Positions 14,594 through 16,524 of a stretch of DNA of 16,524 bases are shown in pieces (position 1 is the stretch's first letter; the number at the start of each line of letters is the position of its first letter). Under the pieces are notes generated by a model, which saw only the letters and a list, made by a program, of their open reading frames with translations, had not been told where the DNA came from and searched no databases. The DNA is from Vulcanimicrobiota bacterium (GTDB taxonomy: Bacteria > Vulcanimicrobiota > Vulcanimicrobiia > Vulcanimicrobiales > Vulcanimicrobiaceae), in contig JAFAOZ010000250.1 of assembly GCA_019247395.1 (NCBI GenBank), forward strand, positions 1 through 16,524, written 5' to 3'. Both the position numbers and the translations under genes were made by a program.

Positions 14594-16060
14594 ATGCCCG
14601 ATTTCTTGAAGACCCTGTTCGTGAACCCCCCGACGTTCGAAGGTTTCGACGGCGGCGCGGGCTCGCGCTATCAGTGTCGCCGCGAGGTGCGCTCCTTTTG
14701 GTATCCGACGTGGCTGGCGCAGCCGGCCGCGATGGTGCCGGGGAGCAAACTCATTGACGCGCCGCCCGACGATTTGACCGTAGATCAGGTCGCGCCGTTG
14801 GCCAAGCAGTATGAGCGCATCGTCATGCATACGAGCGCGCCGTCGTTCAACAACGACGCCCGATTCGCGGAGCGGTTGAAGGAAGAGAATCCGAACGTCA
14901 TCGTCGGTATGGTGGGCGCACACGTCAGCGTGCTGCCCGACGAATCGTTGCGGGGCGCACCCCACGTCGACTGGGTGAGCGTCGGCGAGTTCGACTACAC
15001 CTGCGTCGATGTTGCCTCCGGCAAACCGCTGGCCGAGATCGACGGGCTCGCCTATCGCAAGAACGGAGAGATCGTTCACACCGCCGAGCGTCCGATCATC
15101 ACCGATATGGATGCCTTTCCGTCGGTGCTCGACGTTTACCGGCGGGACCTGACGATTCCGAACTATTTCAACGGTTATTTGCAGCATCCGTACCTCTCGC
15201 TGTACACCGGCCGCGGCTGCAAATCGCGGTGCACCTTCTGCCTGTGGCCGCAAACCATCGGCGGGCACCTCTACCGCGTGCGCAGCGTCGAGAGCGTCGA
15301 AGCGGAGATGACCCGCGCGAAAGCGCTCTTCCCAGAGGTCAAAGAGTTCTTTTTCGACGACGACACCCTCACCGACAACATACCGCGTGTCGAAGAGATT
15401 GCGCGACGGCTCGGGAAGATCGGCATCACTTGGTCGTGCAACGCCAAGCCGAACGTGCCGCGCGCGACCCTCGAGATCCTCAAAGCCAACGGCTTGCGCT
15501 TGTTCCTGGTCGGCTACGAGTCGGGCAATCAGAACGTGCTCAACAATATGAAGAAGGGCACGCGGCTCGACATTATCCGCCGCTTCTCTAAAGATTGCCG
15601 CGAGTTGGGCATCAAGATTCACGGCACGTTCATTCTCGGTATGCCGGGCGAAACGCCGGAAACCATTAAAGAGACGATCGACTTTGCGTGCGAGATGGAT
15701 CCCGAAACGATCCAAGTTTCACTCGCAGCTCCCTATCCCGGGACGTATCTCTACAAACAAGCGCAAGAAAACGGCTGGCTCGAGCTCCAGGACGGTTTGG
15801 TCGATACCCACGGCGTGCAGCACGCCGCCCTCAACTATCCCGGCTTGACCTCGACGATGATGTTCGAGGGTGTCGACGAATTCTATCGGCGGTTTTATTT
15901 CCGGCCGCGCAAGATGTTCTCGCTGCTCGGCGGCATGATCGGGGACCGTCAGGTGATGAAGCGCCGTCTGCGTGAAGGCAAGGAGTTCTTCCAATTTCTG
16001 CGCGAGCGTAAACGCGAGGAACGCGCTTCGCGGCAAGCCGAAAGAGCCGCCGCAGTTTAA
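14594..16060 (+). CDS. hpnJ: Hopanoid biosynthesis radical SAM protein HpnJ
   Basis: This 488-residue protein matches the HpnJ family closely in order and wording. The opening is LFVNPPTFEGFDGGAGSRYQ, then SFWYPTWLAQPAAMVPGSKL. A B12-binding-like Rossmann region spans about 60-165 (VGMVGAHVSVLP, WVSVGEFD). The radical SAM core has Cys209-X3-Cys213-X2-Cys216 in GRGCKSRCTFCLWPQ, then FFFDDDTLTDN and FLVGYESGNQNVL, then HGTFILGMPGET. In the described Burkholderia pathway HpnJ converts bacteriohopanetetrol glucosamine to the cyclitol ether by ring contraction. No hpnI, hpnK or squalene-hopene cyclase lies in the window, so the gene is separated from the rest of the pathway here. GGAGG at about 14576-14580 is a distant ribosome site. 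A terminator follows at 16083. Confidence 0.92.
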   Translation: MPDFLKTLFVNPPTFEGFDGGAGSRYQCRREVRSFWYPTWLAQPAAMVPGSKLIDAPPDDLTVDQVAPLAKQYERIVMHTSAPSFNNDARFAERLKEENPNVIVGMVGAHVSVLPDESLRGAPHVDWVSVGEFDYTCVDVASGKPLAEIDGLAYRKNGEIVHTAERPIITDMDAFPSVLDVYRRDLTIPNYFNGYLQHPYLSLYTGRGCKSRCTFCLWPQTIGGHLYRVRSVESVEAEMTRAKALFPEVKEFFFDDDTLTDNIPRVEEIARRLGKIGITWSCNAKPNVPRATLEILKANGLRLFLVGYESGNQNVLNNMKKGTRLDIIRRFSKDCRELGIKIHGTFILGMPGETPETIKETIDFACEMDPETIQVSLAAPYPGTYLYKQAQENGWLELQDGLVDTHGVQHAALNYPGLTSTMMFEGVDEFYRRFYFRPRKMFSLLGGMIGDRQVMKRRLREGKEFFQFLRERKREERASRQAERAAAV

Positions 16061-16082
16061 GCGACCGCCCGGCTGGACTCTT

Positions 16083-16113
16083 GGAACGCGAGGCAAAAGT
16101 CTCGCGTTCCTTT
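16083..16113 (+). terminator. Rho-independent terminator after hpnJ
   Basis: A perfect 10-bp stem, GGAACGCGAG (16083-16092) with CTCGCGTTCC (16101-16110), has an 8-nt loop and a short TTT tail. It lies 22 bp after the hpnJ stop and 17 bp before the next start codon's leader ends, separating hpnJ from the downstream phosphoesterase gene. The T tract is short, so read-through is possible. Confidence 0.75.
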
Positions 16114-16130
16114 AGCATTGGAGGTGCCGC

Positions 16131-16524
16131 ATGGCTACGCGTTCATCGTTCGTGCCCGCCTCGATCGTTGCCGCCGCGCTGCTCATCGGCTGCGGCGGAG
16201 AGAATGCGCGAACCGCATCGCTGCCGCCGTCGGGCGCAACGAGCTTCGGTAAGGGTCACGCACCGGTCGAGCCCGCGACTCACTTCGTTCCCGATCGCAT
16301 CATCGTCATCGTGATGGAGAATCATAGCTTCGACGACGTCATCGGCCGAACGGATCCCTCGGGCAACCGTCTCGTCACCCCATTCTTGACCCAAGCCGCG
16401 TTGACCGACCGGCTTGCGACGCTTGCATTCGGCGTCGCACACCCGAGTTTGCCGAACTATCTCTCGATGATCGCCGGAGATTATTTCGGCGTGCACGACG
16501 ATAACGGCAGCTGTTACGCGCCGC
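16131..16524 (+). CDS. Phosphoesterase-family lipoprotein, third copy (3' end outside window)
   Basis: The frame runs from ATG 16131 to the window edge (131 complete codons), with an excellent ribosome site GGAGGT at 16120-16125, 5 nt before the ATG. The N-terminus is a lipoprotein signal with lipobox ALLIGC (Cys21). After a Ser/Gly/Pro linker comes the phosphoesterase motif IIVIVMENHSFDDVIG (57-72), then AHPSLPNYLSMIAGDYFGV (103-121), the typical order in acid-phosphatase-like members. The wording differs clearly from the two minus-strand paralogues (MENHSFDD against QENRSFDN), so it is a different subgroup, not a recent copy. Probable role: phosphoester hydrolysis at the envelope. The C-terminal metal-binding part is not visible. 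Confidence 0.85.
   Translation, partial: MATRSSFVPASIVAAALLIGCGGENARTASLPPSGATSFGKGHAPVEPATHFVPDRIIVIVMENHSFDDVIGRTDPSGNRLVTPFLTQAALTDRLATLAFGVAHPSLPNYLSMIAGDYFGVHDDNGSCYAP

Noticed and set aside
14546..15715. 389-codon open frame antisense to hpnJ
   Set aside because: High third-position GC in hpnJ keeps the opposite frame free of stops; the hpnJ protein is unmistakable and the antisense product has no recognisable domain.

Overview
The window is a gene-dense, high-GC stretch of a chromosome from a Gram-negative-type bacterium. Several products carry Sec, Tat or lipoprotein (lipobox) signals, and there is a hopanoid-modification gene (hpnJ), a HiPIP electron carrier and beta-oxidation genes, which suggests an aerobic or facultative heterotroph. 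The mix of hpnJ, NHL-type lipoproteins with repeated TTY...PTI motifs, secreted FecR/DUF6600 proteins and the repeat family GTGTCATCCTGAG...CGAAGGA reminds me of uncultured soil lineages such as Candidatus Eremiobacterota (WPS-2). That placement is a guess from familiarity, not a proven assignment. No phage, transposase, CRISPR, tRNA or rRNA was seen.

Layout. (1) 1-2485, plus strand: the 3' part of a FadJ-type beta-oxidation protein overlaps a thiolase by 8 bp, giving the last three steps of the fatty-acid cycle. A double palindromic repeat is inserted in frame in FadJ. (2) 2482-2766, minus strand: a Tat-exported HiPIP, divergent from (3) 2959-5232, a secreted FecR/DUF6600 protein with a Gly/Trp/Tyr-rich middle and a Ser/Tyr repeat tail, closed by a strong terminator. 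A compact palindromic operator-like site lies between the two. (4) 5342-5917: a secreted-protein gene whose signal peptide contains an in-frame TGA. (5) 5930-7204: glutamate dehydrogenase. (6) 7205-7835: an AlkB-like 2OG-Fe(II) oxygenase whose start region appears to have been replaced by another copy of the palindromic repeat.

(7) 12513 down to 7829, minus strand: a tight five-gene run. It holds two paralogous phosphoesterase lipoproteins (TAATG junction), a phosphoribosyltransferase, a small exported protein (ATGA junction) and an NHL beta-propeller lipoprotein. This may be an envelope phosphoester-scavenging module, which is an inference from gene order. (8) 12599-14524, plus strand: a two-lobed retropepsin-like protein that has lost one catalytic Asp, a small secreted OB-fold-like protein, and an unrecognised 216-residue protein. 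(9) 14594-16060: hpnJ, a radical SAM enzyme of hopanoid head-group remodelling, with its own terminator. (10) 16131-end: the start of a third phosphoesterase lipoprotein, cut by the window edge.

The most notable points are the three places where ordinary genes seem to be damaged or reshaped (repeat inside fadJ, repeat at the alkB start, stop codon in a signal peptide), the phosphoesterase operon, and the operator-like palindromes at 2873-2899. There is no gene-free stretch longer than 300 bases.
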